Below, one piece after another: positions 43,400 to 52,032 of a DNA stretch of 64,000 bases. A model generated the notes under the pieces. It ran no database searches. It saw nothing but the letters and a program-made list of their open reading frames with translations, and was not told the origin of the DNA. Position numbers and translations under genes: made by a program. Each line of letters opens with the position of its first letter. Positions within the stretch are counted from its first letter, which is position 1. This DNA is from Cohnella abietis (lineage in GTDB: Bacteria; Bacillota; Bacilli; Paenibacillales; Paenibacillaceae). Location: assembly GCF_004295585.1 (NCBI RefSeq), contig NZ_AP019400.1, positions 4,872,001-4,936,000 on the forward strand. Reading direction: 5' to 3'.

Positions 43400-44185
43400 T
43401 CACCTGACCTGACCGTGCTGAAGAGCTGTTAGTAGCTGCTCTAATCGAGGGGTATAAGTACGTCTAATGCTGCTAATCTCCTGCTGTATCGCCTTGTCAT
43501 GCCTCAATGTACCCATTGCAGCATGAACTCTATAATCGGTTAAAGGTTCGTTCAAGTAACCCATTGGAAATCCCGACAGAATGGTTCTAATCCATAAATC
43601 ATAATCATGTGTGTAAGGAAATTGCTCATTAAATCCACCCATACGGGTAAATAAGGATTTCGTCATCATGACCGTGCAGCCATTAACCCTGTTGCTCGTA
43701 AGCAGGGTACGATAGAAATTAACCATCGGACCCTCATGTAATGCGATGGGATGACTCTCAACAATGCCTTCACTATCCATCCGATAAAATGAAGTGTGAC
43801 CAATCGAATAGCCAGTCTCCTGCATGTACTGGACTTGCCTCTCAATCTTATTAGGGTGAAATCGGTCATCCGAGCTCAGCCAAGCTATATAATGCCCGGT
43901 AGCGTAGCGAAAGCCGGCGTTCAACGCGCTTGCCGTGCCGCCATTCTTCTGGTTCAGAACTCGGATATCCCCGTCATAGGGATACAATTGCTCCGTTTCG
44001 CGCTCAGAGCCATCATTCACAACAATAATTTCAAGAGGCTTGTAGGTTTGCGCAAGTGCGCTCTCCACAGCCTCCCGAATATAGGGATCATTGTAGAATG
44101 GGATAACGATAGTGACTAAAGGATTTAGTGAGTCAGCATGCTCTACGTGGATAGGGATCCCCCCCTTTCCCTCTGACGACGCCAC
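43400..44185 (-). CDS. Glycosyltransferase family 2
   Basis: 261 residues. GT-A motifs: LVTIVIPFYNDPYIREAVES, EIIVVNDGSE, NQKNGGTASALNAGFRYATG, IAWLSSDDRFHPNKIERQV and the acceptor region YTHDYDLWIRTIL. Paralogue of the plus-strand gene at 39490. The only plausible start is GTG at 44185, which overlaps the upstream epimerase gene by 43 nt; a run of seven G (44159-44165) lies in the overlap. Last gene of the eight-gene minus-strand cluster. Cytosolic, sugar unknown. Confidence 0.85.
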   Translation of the reverse strand: MASSEGKGGIPIHVEHADSLNPLVTIVIPFYNDPYIREAVESALAQTYKPLEIIVVNDGSERETEQLYPYDGDIRVLNQKNGGTASALNAGFRYATGHYIAWLSSDDRFHPNKIERQVQYMQETGYSIGHTSFYRMDSEGIVESHPIALHEGPMVNFYRTLLTSNRVNGCTVMMTKSLFTRMGGFNEQFPYTHDYDLWIRTILSGFPMGYLNEPLTDYRVHAAMGTLRHDKAIQQEISSIRRTYTPRLEQLLTALQHGQVR

Positions 44186-45087
44186 CGTTCGTAATTCAGA
44201 GCATCATTAATTGACTTCTGGAATGAATGGACAGGCTTCCATCCTAAATTCTGTACCATAGACGTATCTCGAGGTAGAGGACTAGGGAGTATTTCTTGCG
44301 ATGAGCTCCTAATGCTCCACGGTAGCTCTGTGCTCGATGCGTCGTCAAATTCCCTCTTTATTTCGGCAAGCGTGCGTAATGTTCCTGATTCAAGGGCGTA
44401 GCTTTCTCCCGGTTGCCCTTTGTTAATTACAGCTTCATAAGCCGAGACTGCGTCTCTGACATCGAGGAAATCTCTTGCTTCATGCAACGATGAAAGCACG
44501 AAAGGTTGTAATTTCCCTTCCACCTCTTCGGCCGCGACCACCCATCTTGCAAGCTTACCGCATATTCCTTCGCTGCCTCCAGGACCGATTAAATTAGACG
44601 GCTCAGCAATCATAACAGGTATCCCGTACCAATGGTGCCAGGCTTGAGCCGCCGTTACCTGAAGCGTTTTGCTAAAGCCATAAGGATGTGAAGCATACGT
44701 TAATTTGTCTGCATTCGCTTTAATCATGGAGCCAATGACCAGTACCCGGCAAGGCTCCTTTAAGCCACGAACCCCCTCAAGCACATGGACCGTAGACATT
44801 AGATTTATGGAAAGAGTCGTGGCCGGTTGTCTCCATGAGAAATCCACCGCGTTACGACCAGCCAAATGCAGAACAGCTGCCGGCTCTATTCGCCTTAGCA
44901 TTCGTGCAACGGCTTCTCCATCCGTCAGATCACAAATTTCCGTATGCGCCGTCGCTTCTATTGGTTCATTCGCCCTTCCGGGAGAAACTACTGCAATGAC
45001 TTCCCAGCCCGCTTCCGCAAAACGTTGGCAGGCATGGCCTCCGGTAAACCCACCTGCTCCGGTAATAAGTATTCTGCGTTGGGTCAT
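44143..45087 (-). CDS. NAD-dependent epimerase/dehydratase (GDP-mannose dehydratase/reductase-like)
   Basis: 314 residues from ATG 45087, whose ATGA overlaps the stop of the preceding gene. Extended SDR: RILITGAGGFTGGHACQRFA, HTEICDLTDGEAV, VLHLAGRNAVDFSWRQP, VLVIGSMIKANADKLTYASH with the Ser, and HPYGFSKTLQVTAAQ with YxxxK. The PSNLIGPGG stretch and overall similarity suggest the GDP-4-dehydro-6-deoxymannose reductase group, but the sugar is not certain. Coupled translation with the neighbouring reductase suggests consecutive steps. Confidence 0.82.
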   Translation of the reverse strand: MTQRRILITGAGGFTGGHACQRFAEAGWEVIAVVSPGRANEPIEATAHTEICDLTDGEAVARMLRRIEPAAVLHLAGRNAVDFSWRQPATTLSINLMSTVHVLEGVRGLKEPCRVLVIGSMIKANADKLTYASHPYGFSKTLQVTAAQAWHHWYGIPVMIAEPSNLIGPGGSEGICGKLARWVVAAEEVEGKLQPFVLSSLHEARDFLDVRDAVSAYEAVINKGQPGESYALESGTLRTLAEIKREFDDASSTELPWSIRSSSQEILPSPLPRDTSMVQNLGWKPVHSFQKSINDALNYERWRRQRERGGSLST

Positions 45088-45944
45088 GAAGAAGCCATCC
45101 ATTGCTGCAATTCAAATAGCATTTCTTTGTAGTAAGGCGTTCTATATTCAAAATCTTTTCTAGTCGCAGTCAAGGTACGGTCGATAATAGGCTCCTCTTC
45201 AGGAATAATTGTGACATTCCCTTTGTCAAAATGCCCCTGTAGCATTAATAGTAAGTTATGCTTGGATACCGTCTCCGCAGCAGTTAGATGGACTAATCCC
45301 CCAACCTCCGGACGCTCTAGCAGCCACTCAATCACTTTAGCCAGCTCTAATGTCGTAACTCCGTTCCAGAACACCTTCTGGTAGCCACTAATTTCCCCCT
45401 CTTGGGAAAGAAACCACTGCAGCAATCCGATTCCGTCTGGCTTCTTATCCGGACCGATGATAGAGGTACGAATGGTAACATGCTGTGAGCCCAGAATCTC
45501 TCCCAACGCCTTAGTTCGAGCATAAACAGTGCTCCCATCCGGAATGTCATCTTCCACATAGTTACCACGAGCACCGGAAAATACACAATCCGAGCTAATA
45601 TGAATTAATCTCGCACCGACTCGATCTGCTAGATGGCGAAGCCAATGCGGAAGCAGCCCATTCACCTTATAAGCATCCAAAGGGTGGTCCTCCGCATGGT
45701 GATTCAATATCCCTACTGCATTAATAATAATATCTGGTGAAGTTTGCTCAATAAGAGCTCTAACGTCTTCAAAGGAGCGAGCGTCTAGCTCACGAGCTTG
45801 AATGCCTTCGAATACTTCCCAATCTCCGTCCACACCAGAACGGGGCCTTACTGTGACAATAATGTCATGCGTCGTGCTTCGCTTCAAATATGCCGTAATC
45901 ATATGACCGGCCATTCCATTTCCGCCAAGCAGGACAATTCTCAT
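45084..45944 (-). CDS. SDR sugar-nucleotide reductase (RmlD/CapF-N-like)
   Basis: 286 residues. MRIVLLGGNGMAGHMITAYL, INAVGILNHHAEDHPLDAYK, LIHISSDCVFSGARGNYVED and STVYARTKALGEI (YxxxK) are the dTDP-4-dehydrorhamnose-reductase-like pattern. Flanked by a CapE-like dehydratase and a UDP-GlcNAc-2-epimerase-like gene, so by position it resembles CapF/FnlB of UDP-N-acetyl-L-fucosamine synthesis, but CapF has about 370 residues with a C-terminal cupin that is absent here. Its start overlaps the upstream stop as ATGA, and its own stop overlaps the next start. Confidence 0.82.
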   Translation of the reverse strand: MRIVLLGGNGMAGHMITAYLKRSTTHDIIVTVRPRSGVDGDWEVFEGIQARELDARSFEDVRALIEQTSPDIIINAVGILNHHAEDHPLDAYKVNGLLPHWLRHLADRVGARLIHISSDCVFSGARGNYVEDDIPDGSTVYARTKALGEILGSQHVTIRTSIIGPDKKPDGIGLLQWFLSQEGEISGYQKVFWNGVTTLELAKVIEWLLERPEVGGLVHLTAAETVSKHNLLLMLQGHFDKGNVTIIPEEEPIIDRTLTATRKDFEYRTPYYKEMLFELQQWMASS

Positions 45945-46924
45945 TGTAAAAACCCTCCGCGCTCCAGCATAGCTCGAATCTCATCTTTATTCATAAGCGA
46001 TTGGCTAGAGGAAAAGCTCTCGAAATCAACGGAGCTGTAGGAAGCATAATGCTGTCGTAGCCCCGGAACATCCAGCGTTGGAAGAATGACCAAATATTGC
46101 TCGTCATAGACAATCGTGCTTAAGCTCTCATACTCGGTGAGCAGAATCTCATGAATTTTTTCACCTGGTCTAATTCCGGTTTCAACCATTTCTGCGCGCT
46201 TGCCCAAAGCGTCCATCAGGACATCAGCCAAATCAATTATCCGGCAGGTCGGCATCGTCATAACGAAAATTTCGCCACCGATGCTTTGTGCTGTCGCTTT
46301 GAACAATAATCGAATAGCATCCTCTAAAGTCATGAAAAACCGGGTCATTCCCCGATCAGTTATGCTCACCTGATTTTTGTTTTTGATCTGGTCCATGAAC
46401 AGATGAACGACGCTACCGTTCGTACCAAGCACATTACCACCACGTACGCAGACGAACTTCGTTTTACTGCGAAGCAGGTTTGCATAAACAATCAATTTTT
46501 CCCCGATTGCTTTGGTCATTCCATAGAAATTCGACGGATTAGCAGCCTTATCTGTAGAAATGTTAATGACCCGCTCCACCTTATTTTCAATGGCCGCTTC
46601 GATCACGTTTTGTGTGCCAATCACGTTGGTTTTCAGTGCTTCATAGGGCTGATCCTCACAGACTGGCACATGCTTAAGCGCTGCGAGATGAAAAATAATA
46701 TCAACGTCCTTACAGGCTTTAGAGAGCGCCTCCCGATCCCGTACATCACCAATGCAGAAGCTGAGCCGACTGTCCTCGAAAGCTCGGTTCATTGCCACCT
46801 GACTGGATTCATTACGGGAAAATACGATCACTTCAGCAGGTCCTAGCGGCAACAATTGCTTAATGAGCTCATAACCCCAGGAACCAGTTCCTCCGGTGAC
46901 CAGGATACGCCTATCTTTAAACAT
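45941..46924 (-). CDS. UDP-GlcNAc 4,6-dehydratase/5-epimerase-like (CapE/FnlA family)
   Basis: 327 residues from ATG 46924 (GGAGGG upstream), overlapping the previous stop by 8 nt. Motifs: RILVTGGTGSWGYELIKQLL, VIVFSRNESSQVAM, IGDVRDREAL, HLAALKHVPVCEDQPYEA, NISTDKAANPSNFYGMTKAI (Thr-Asp-Lys and YxxxK) and RGGNVLGTNGSVVHLF. This is the polysaccharide biosynthesis CapD/CapE group that makes 4-keto-6-deoxy UDP-HexNAc. With the neighbours it forms a CapE-CapF-CapG-like trio. The exact stereochemistry cannot be decided from sequence. Confidence 0.87.
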   Translation of the reverse strand: MFKDRRILVTGGTGSWGYELIKQLLPLGPAEVIVFSRNESSQVAMNRAFEDSRLSFCIGDVRDREALSKACKDVDIIFHLAALKHVPVCEDQPYEALKTNVIGTQNVIEAAIENKVERVINISTDKAANPSNFYGMTKAIGEKLIVYANLLRSKTKFVCVRGGNVLGTNGSVVHLFMDQIKNKNQVSITDRGMTRFFMTLEDAIRLLFKATAQSIGGEIFVMTMPTCRIIDLADVLMDALGKRAEMVETGIRPGEKIHEILLTEYESLSTIVYDEQYLVILPTLDVPGLRQHYASYSSVDFESFSSSQSLMNKDEIRAMLERGGFLQ

Positions 46925-48008
46925 CCCTTTTCCCTCCAAGCACAAATTTCGCGACTTTGTCAGACACGTTTTCGTCCAAATACCCTTCAGGGCATTTCCA
47001 AGCATCCTTTAGTGCCAGCATGACTCGAGCCGCGTTTCGAATAGCCTCTGGATGAAGTCCTGCAACAACGTTACTCCCGCAGTCCACTGTCTCAGGTCTT
47101 TCCGTAGTCTGACGGATGGTGACTGTCGGAACGCCGAAGATGCAGCATTCCTCTTGAACGGTTCCGCTGTCTGTTAGTGCCAAGCAAGCATATTTCTCCA
47201 ACCGAACGAAATCAAAAAAGCCGAAAGGCTCATGAAAGGAAACTAGCGGGTGAATGGAAGCACGAACCTCATCTGTTAATCTCGATTTTGTACGGGGATG
47301 CAGACTACAAATAAGAGGAAGCTGATGCTCCTCAGCCGTCCAGCTTAAGCCCCTCATAATTCCGGCAATTGTATCTGGGTCATCAACGTTCTCCGCGCGG
47401 TGTATCGTAGCTAACAAGTATTGTCCTTTTACAACACTTAATCTCTCAAGCACCGTGCTTCCCTCGATCTGGTCCTCATAATGACGAAGCACCTCATAGA
47501 TCGGATTACCAGACCGGAAAATCCGTTGGACAGGAAACCCTTCTCGAAGTAAATTTTGCTTGCTGTTCTCGGTATAGGGAAGATTGTAGGTAGATACTGA
47601 ATCAATAATCCGTCGATTTTTCTCTTCAGGCACGCGGAGATCGAAGCAGCGATTTCCCGCTTCCATATGGACGACCGGGATGCCCATTCTTTCTGCAACC
47701 ATTGCGCATAAAGCGCTATTCGTGTCTCCTAGCACAAGCACGCGATCAGGACGCTCCTTCTGTAGCAGCTGCTCCACAGCGGCGAACATGACAGACAACT
47801 GGCCGCCAACCGTTTCTTTACGATCATCCAGCAGCAGGTCAGGAGAGCGTAACCCCATCTCAGCGAAGAAGACTGCGCTTAAGCTAGGGGAGAAGTTCTG
47901 ACCCGTATGAACGAGAACATGCCGTTCCGCTAAGCGGTCAAGCTTGCCGATTAACACGCTAAGACGAATGATTTCGGGCCGAGTTCCTAATATCGTTACG
48001 ATACGCAA
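46917..48008 (-). CDS. UDP-N-acetylglucosamine 2-epimerase-like (WecB/CapG family)
   Basis: 363 residues. I choose a TTG at 48008, 4 nt after the stop of the preceding gene and with AGAAGG upstream, because it gives the canonical start LRIVTILGTRPEIIRLSVLI; a GTG-started version from 48074 would overlap that gene by 62 nt. Motifs: GTRPEIIRL, HTGQNFSPSL, VLVLGDTNSALCAMVAERMG, VVHMEAGNRCFD, VPEEKNRRIIDSVS, LALTDSGTVQEECCIFGVP, TTERPETVDCGSN. It interconverts UDP-HexNAc C2 epimers; in the context of the CapE/CapF-like genes it is probably the CapG/FnlC equivalent. Confidence 0.88.
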   Translation of the reverse strand: MRIVTILGTRPEIIRLSVLIGKLDRLAERHVLVHTGQNFSPSLSAVFFAEMGLRSPDLLLDDRKETVGGQLSVMFAAVEQLLQKERPDRVLVLGDTNSALCAMVAERMGIPVVHMEAGNRCFDLRVPEEKNRRIIDSVSTYNLPYTENSKQNLLREGFPVQRIFRSGNPIYEVLRHYEDQIEGSTVLERLSVVKGQYLLATIHRAENVDDPDTIAGIMRGLSWTAEEHQLPLICSLHPRTKSRLTDEVRASIHPLVSFHEPFGFFDFVRLEKYACLALTDSGTVQEECCIFGVPTVTIRQTTERPETVDCGSNVVAGLHPEAIRNAARVMLALKDAWKCPEGYLDENVSDKVAKFVLGGKRDV

Positions 48009-48012
48009 GCCT

Positions 48013-49524
48013 TCACCTTCTTCTGCGTTGTGCTTTTCTAGCCGACCTTCTCTTATGTGCAACACTTCTTCCACGTTTGCCCTTTAACCGTTGCTTACTC
48101 GTTCTTACCCGACTTCTTTTACGTCGTCTTGCCTTTATTGACTTGGGAGGCTTTATTTCCGTAATTGAAGGACCGGACGGAAGCTGCAAAAGGTCCTCAT
48201 CCGGAACAATAGTCACATTTTCGAATAAATATCCTCTTTGCAGTAATGATTTAGGAGATACGAATGGCCTTTTCACACCATGCTCAACTAGAAAAACTGT
48301 AGGACCGCTACCCCGCCACAACGAATTTCTCAGCTGCCTGGTCGATTGAGGGAGCTCAGCAATGAATTCATCCAGCTTCGCCCGGAACGCCTCAATACCG
48401 AACACCTGCTGAGACGTTTGCGCGTTGCGTTCACCAACCGCTTTTAGTAATCCATTGTTAGTTAGTAGCATATTCACTCGCGAGGTTAATCCGTTCACGT
48501 CCCCCGTGCTGGCGAGAAACTCTTCATTACCTGTAGCAGACAAAATTTCCGTTAGTCCCCCAGAAGCATAAGCGACAACTGCTTTACCGAATACGAGTCC
48601 CTCCAATGCCGTCATCCCGAAGCCTTCTGCAACTAGACTAGGAACAACCACAACATCCATAACAGAATAAGCATGCTGTATTTGCTCAGCAAAGGGGAGG
48701 AATAGAAACCGATCCCCATACCCGGACTGCTGTACAATCTTCTGACAATTGCGATAATAAACGTCATCTGCTGAATTACCAATGATGAGAAACCTTGTGC
48801 TCACATTACTGACCGCAATAGGAAGCATCGCGTTCACGAATTGCTCAAGACCTTTATTGGTATAAATCGACGCTGCGAGGTACCCTGCAACTCGGTGATA
48901 CTCCCCCCAACCGTATTGCTGACGCAAACGAGAGCGATGGTAAGCCCAGCTACTAGGGAGAAGCTCATCTCTTATTAGATAAGGCGGAAGCATAAAGACT
49001 TTTGTTTCTGGGGCAAGCAATTGAAATGGCTGTAGAGTCGTATGTGATATTCCAACAACCCTGTCGCTATTAGAGGCAATAAAAGAAACCGCAACATTTC
49101 GATCAGGTCTATCCATAATCGTTTCCATTACAGTCCAAATCGTAGGAATACCCATTGTTTTTGCAGCCATAGCAGGCAAGGGATGGACGCTTGTATTAAC
49201 TAGCACATAATCAGGACTCTCTTCGGCCAGCATCGCATGAATTTGGCTCCATGACGGGTGCTTCTTCATTGCCTCTATCTCTTCAAGAATGGTAGGCGCA
49301 GCTGTATACAAAGAAATACAAAGAGGAATATCCAGAACAATGATTTTTACTCCCAATGCTTTTGCTTTTTCTGAGATTGCGCCTGTTTGAGGAACGACCA
49401 ACACACATTGAAAACGACGGATCATCTCACTGACGAAAAGGAGAAGAAGCTTTTCCGCCCCAGTCACATAAGACGGGCTGCATATATGAGAGAAAATGAC
49501 CAGCTTTGGCTTTACACCATTCAT
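48013..49524 (-). CDS. Glycosyltransferase family 4 with KRP-type module and Arg/Lys-rich tail
   Basis: 503 residues from ATG 49524 (AAGGG about 12 nt upstream; start not certain). The GT-B domain has LVIFSHICSPSYVTGAEKLL at the N-terminus, RVAGYLAASIYTNKGLEQFV, and the EX7E region VVVPSLVAEGFGMTALEGLV. After LWRGSG (also in the partial protein at 63579) there is one KRP-type module, VFLVEHGVKRPFVSPKSLLQ, then a tail of about 39 residues that is more than half Arg and Lys (ARRRKRSRVR ... AQRRRR). A polycationic tail is unusual for a glycosyltransferase and recalls the basic protein at 62109. It may anchor the enzyme to an anionic polymer or a coat layer. Confidence 0.85.
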   Translation of the reverse strand: MNGVKPKLVIFSHICSPSYVTGAEKLLLLFVSEMIRRFQCVLVVPQTGAISEKAKALGVKIIVLDIPLCISLYTAAPTILEEIEAMKKHPSWSQIHAMLAEESPDYVLVNTSVHPLPAMAAKTMGIPTIWTVMETIMDRPDRNVAVSFIASNSDRVVGISHTTLQPFQLLAPETKVFMLPPYLIRDELLPSSWAYHRSRLRQQYGWGEYHRVAGYLAASIYTNKGLEQFVNAMLPIAVSNVSTRFLIIGNSADDVYYRNCQKIVQQSGYGDRFLFLPFAEQIQHAYSVMDVVVVPSLVAEGFGMTALEGLVFGKAVVAYASGGLTEILSATGNEEFLASTGDVNGLTSRVNMLLTNNGLLKAVGERNAQTSQQVFGIEAFRAKLDEFIAELPQSTRQLRNSLWRGSGPTVFLVEHGVKRPFVSPKSLLQRGYLFENVTIVPDEDLLQLPSGPSITEIKPPKSIKARRRKRSRVRTSKQRLKGKRGRSVAHKRRSARKAQRRRR

Positions 49525-49620
49525 AATTCCACATACCCTTTGCTGCCCATTGGTATGATCGTCACCTCCAATTGCCGAGTTGTACAATGTATGGGACTGC
49601 TGTAAAGTATGGCGCGGCTA

Positions 49621-50733
49621 TTAACCATTCATCGTCAAATCCATAATCTGATTAAGTCGAGACACGAAGGTGTGATCCCGCAAAGTTCGATAAAGTCCTC
49701 TTAACGCGATCTCTTGACGTTCTTCTTCATGCTCCAAGTAGTAATCGGTTTTAGCGGCAAGATCCTCTGGAGAATCATAGGTCACAATTTCTTGGCCAGG
49801 GATATAAAATTGGGCGATGTCTTCGCGGTAGTCTGTCAGCTGCATAGTAGCAGAAGCGGAAATTTCAAAGGTTCTGGGATTAGGGGAAACAGCGGTAATC
49901 ATGGCACGATTCTGATTAAAAGTGCCATCATCATGGGCGCGATGAGAATTAATGACGATTTTGTTAGCATTGTATCTTTCAGAGGTTTCGCCTGGCTCCA
50001 TCCATTTGCCCAAATCGATTATGCCCTTCCAACGCTCATACTCAGCCAGTCGATCCCACCACAACCCTGATAAGTGTAGACGTCGATGTGCCAATAAGGG
50101 CATTAGCTGATCAAATAGAGTTACTCGATTCCAATAGGCAGTGCCTATGAAGCTTATTTCTCCTCTTAGCTCGAAAGGTGTATTACGTGGACGATAATCA
50201 ACCGGGAAAACACCTAGTGGCAAATAAGAGACCCGCGGACAGCCTCTCTCAGCGTAAAAAGATAAACAATTTTTTTCTAACGTAAACACATGATGATAAT
50301 GTACAGCAATGCCTGCCGTAATGTCGGTATAGTAAGGATCGTCTGTAAACCATATCGCGGTTCGAACACCCAATGCATTAACCGCCTGAACCTTCTCAGG
50401 AGCCATGTGCATCCCATCTAATACGAGCATCATGTCTGGCCGTACTTTGGTCGCTACCTTCAAAACATCCTCATCGGGAACAACTAAGGTTACCCGTTCG
50501 GCAACTGTCTTTAATGTCTCAACAATGCCATGATCCAGCGGGCTGTAGGGAAATCCTTTGCCCGATGTTACGTACAGCACATGAAGGGGACGTTTGACAG
50601 GTACAGGTGTTGCCCTTCGAACAACGGACTCACAACGGCCAAACCAATGCCCATCCTTCCATCCGAGCGGGAAGCCATCAACCCGACCTCTGTGGTACGC
50701 AGCTTTATTTTGAATTACAGCGGCAGATTTCAT
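49621..50733 (-). CDS. CgeB-like glycosyltransferase with N-terminal Gly-tetrad segment
   Basis: 370 residues from ATG 50733; a TTG at 50745 is also possible. The N-terminus (about residues 9-40) has Gly at every fourth position followed mostly by aromatic or bulky residues: RGRVDGFPLGWKDGHWFGR. The rest is the DUF3880/CgeB type GT-B fold: LHVLYVTSGKGFP, MLVLDGMHMAPEKVQAVNAL, TAIWFTDDPYYTDI, HVFTLEKNCLSFYAERGCP, SFIGTAYWNRVTLFDQL and NPRTFEISASATMQLTDYRE. CgeB in B. subtilis is linked to the spore crust glycan. It follows a second CgeB-like gene by 52 bp. Acceptor unknown. Confidence 0.85.
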   Translation of the reverse strand: MKSAAVIQNKAAYHRGRVDGFPLGWKDGHWFGRCESVVRRATPVPVKRPLHVLYVTSGKGFPYSPLDHGIVETLKTVAERVTLVVPDEDVLKVATKVRPDMMLVLDGMHMAPEKVQAVNALGVRTAIWFTDDPYYTDITAGIAVHYHHVFTLEKNCLSFYAERGCPRVSYLPLGVFPVDYRPRNTPFELRGEISFIGTAYWNRVTLFDQLMPLLAHRRLHLSGLWWDRLAEYERWKGIIDLGKWMEPGETSERYNANKIVINSHRAHDDGTFNQNRAMITAVSPNPRTFEISASATMQLTDYREDIAQFYIPGQEIVTYDSPEDLAAKTDYYLEHEEERQEIALRGLYRTLRDHTFVSRLNQIMDLTMNG

Positions 50734-50784
50734 TGCTTTTCCCAACCTTCATCCCACCCACGATTTTGGATTTGAATTTTCATA

Positions 50785-51888
50785 CTAAAGCCCGATAACT
50801 TCTAGTAGCTTTCTAATTCGAGCTTCGAAGGTGTGGTCTCTTTTCGTTCTGCGATAGGCTCTAGCCGCCACCTTAAGACGCTCCTCCTCGTGGGTTAAAT
50901 AGTAATCGATCTGCTGAATTAAGTGCTGTGCATTGTTGAATACTCCAATTTCTGATCCTATTTCATAATTTTCAGGTAGCTCACTGCGCATATCCGTTAG
51001 TTGCAAGGTACCGCAAGATGCCATCTCGAACGTGCGAGGGTTTATGGATTCCGCCGGCCAGTTAATTCCATTCAGATTATCCTTGCCAGCCTCTGTCGTG
51101 CGATGAAGATTAATGACAATTTTGGCGCCATTGTAATACTTTGCCGTCTCCGGAACCTCAATCCATCCGTCATGCACAAATCTTGATACTGAAGAATAAT
51201 TGTCCATCCGATCCCAGAGCTTTCCTCCGATGAGAACCCGTTTATTCTGCAAATAGGGGGCTAACTGATCAAACAGCTCAACCCGGTTCCAGAATGCAAT
51301 TCCAATAAAACAAATATCCGTTCGATATTGCTGAGGCACAGACATAGGCTTGAAAATATCAAAATGTGCCGCAAGCGATAAATGATGTACTTCTTGGCAG
51401 CCTAACGAGCGGTACAACTCTAGGCAAGATCGTTCATGGGTAAACACATAATCGTACCTTGGTGCAATTTTTACTGTTACATCTGTTACATAAGGATCAT
51501 CTACAAACCAAATTACTGTAGGAATGCCCATACTACGAATTTCATCGATCTGTTCGAGATGGTCCATCGGGAACACGTGTAGTCCATTCATCACAAGCAC
51601 CGCATCCGGCCGGAATTGGGCAGCTTGAAGCTTCATTTCACTGGCAGGAGCGACGATAACCTCAGTAACTTCATTCTGAAGTGCGGCAATTACACCTTGA
51701 TCAATCGCTTCGAAGCCTTGCGGAACATAGAGGATACGTGCCTTATTACGCGGGTAGGTTTGCTTGGTGATATGCTCATCAATGCCTCTGCATGCGCCTA
51801 ATCTCCAACCATCCAGCCACCCGCTTGTGTAACCATCTTTAAGTCCGCGTTCCTTATTTTTTAAGATCGCATGGTTCCGCATCCTCAT
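50785..51888 (-). CDS. CgeB-like glycosyltransferase, paralogue
   Basis: 367 residues from ATG 51888 (a TTG at 51897 or ATG at 51882 is possible; no strong ribosome site marks one). The N-terminal segment GLKDGYTSGWLDGWRLGACR again has Gly every fourth residue. The remainder parallels the neighbour: ARILYVPQGFEAIDQGVIAA, PDAVLVMNGLHVFPMDHLEQ, TVIWFVDDPYVTDVTVKIAP, YVFTHERSCLELYRSLGCQE, ICFIGIAFWNRVELFDQLAP, and NPRTFEMASCGTLQLTDMRS. First gene of the eight-gene minus-strand cluster. A CATATATTG shortly upstream resembles a sigma-K -10 but no -35 fits. Confidence 0.84.
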   Translation of the reverse strand: MRMRNHAILKNKERGLKDGYTSGWLDGWRLGACRGIDEHITKQTYPRNKARILYVPQGFEAIDQGVIAALQNEVTEVIVAPASEMKLQAAQFRPDAVLVMNGLHVFPMDHLEQIDEIRSMGIPTVIWFVDDPYVTDVTVKIAPRYDYVFTHERSCLELYRSLGCQEVHHLSLAAHFDIFKPMSVPQQYRTDICFIGIAFWNRVELFDQLAPYLQNKRVLIGGKLWDRMDNYSSVSRFVHDGWIEVPETAKYYNGAKIVINLHRTTEAGKDNLNGINWPAESINPRTFEMASCGTLQLTDMRSELPENYEIGSEIGVFNNAQHLIQQIDYYLTHEEERLKVAARAYRRTKRDHTFEARIRKLLEVIGL

Positions 51889-51966
51889 CACCCGCAATCA
51901 ATATATGCGCCAATGCAAGGTTGGACTTGGATACTTACCCGTCCAACAGACGAATTTAGGCGGGCA

Positions 51967-52013
51967 AAAAGCGCCCTTTCTCTCGAAGACAGCTCGGGAG
52001 AAAGGGCGCTTTT
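51967..52013 (-). terminator. Strong terminator after the PKD protein gene
   Basis: On the minus strand AAGCGCCCTTTCTC pairs with GAGAAAGGGCGCTT around a CCGAGCTGTCTTC region, followed by TTTTGCC. It lies 20 nt past the stop of the 52033-57747 gene and insulates the CgeB cluster promoter from it. Confidence 0.9.
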
Positions 52014-52032
52014 CCTAATTGTTGCGATTATT

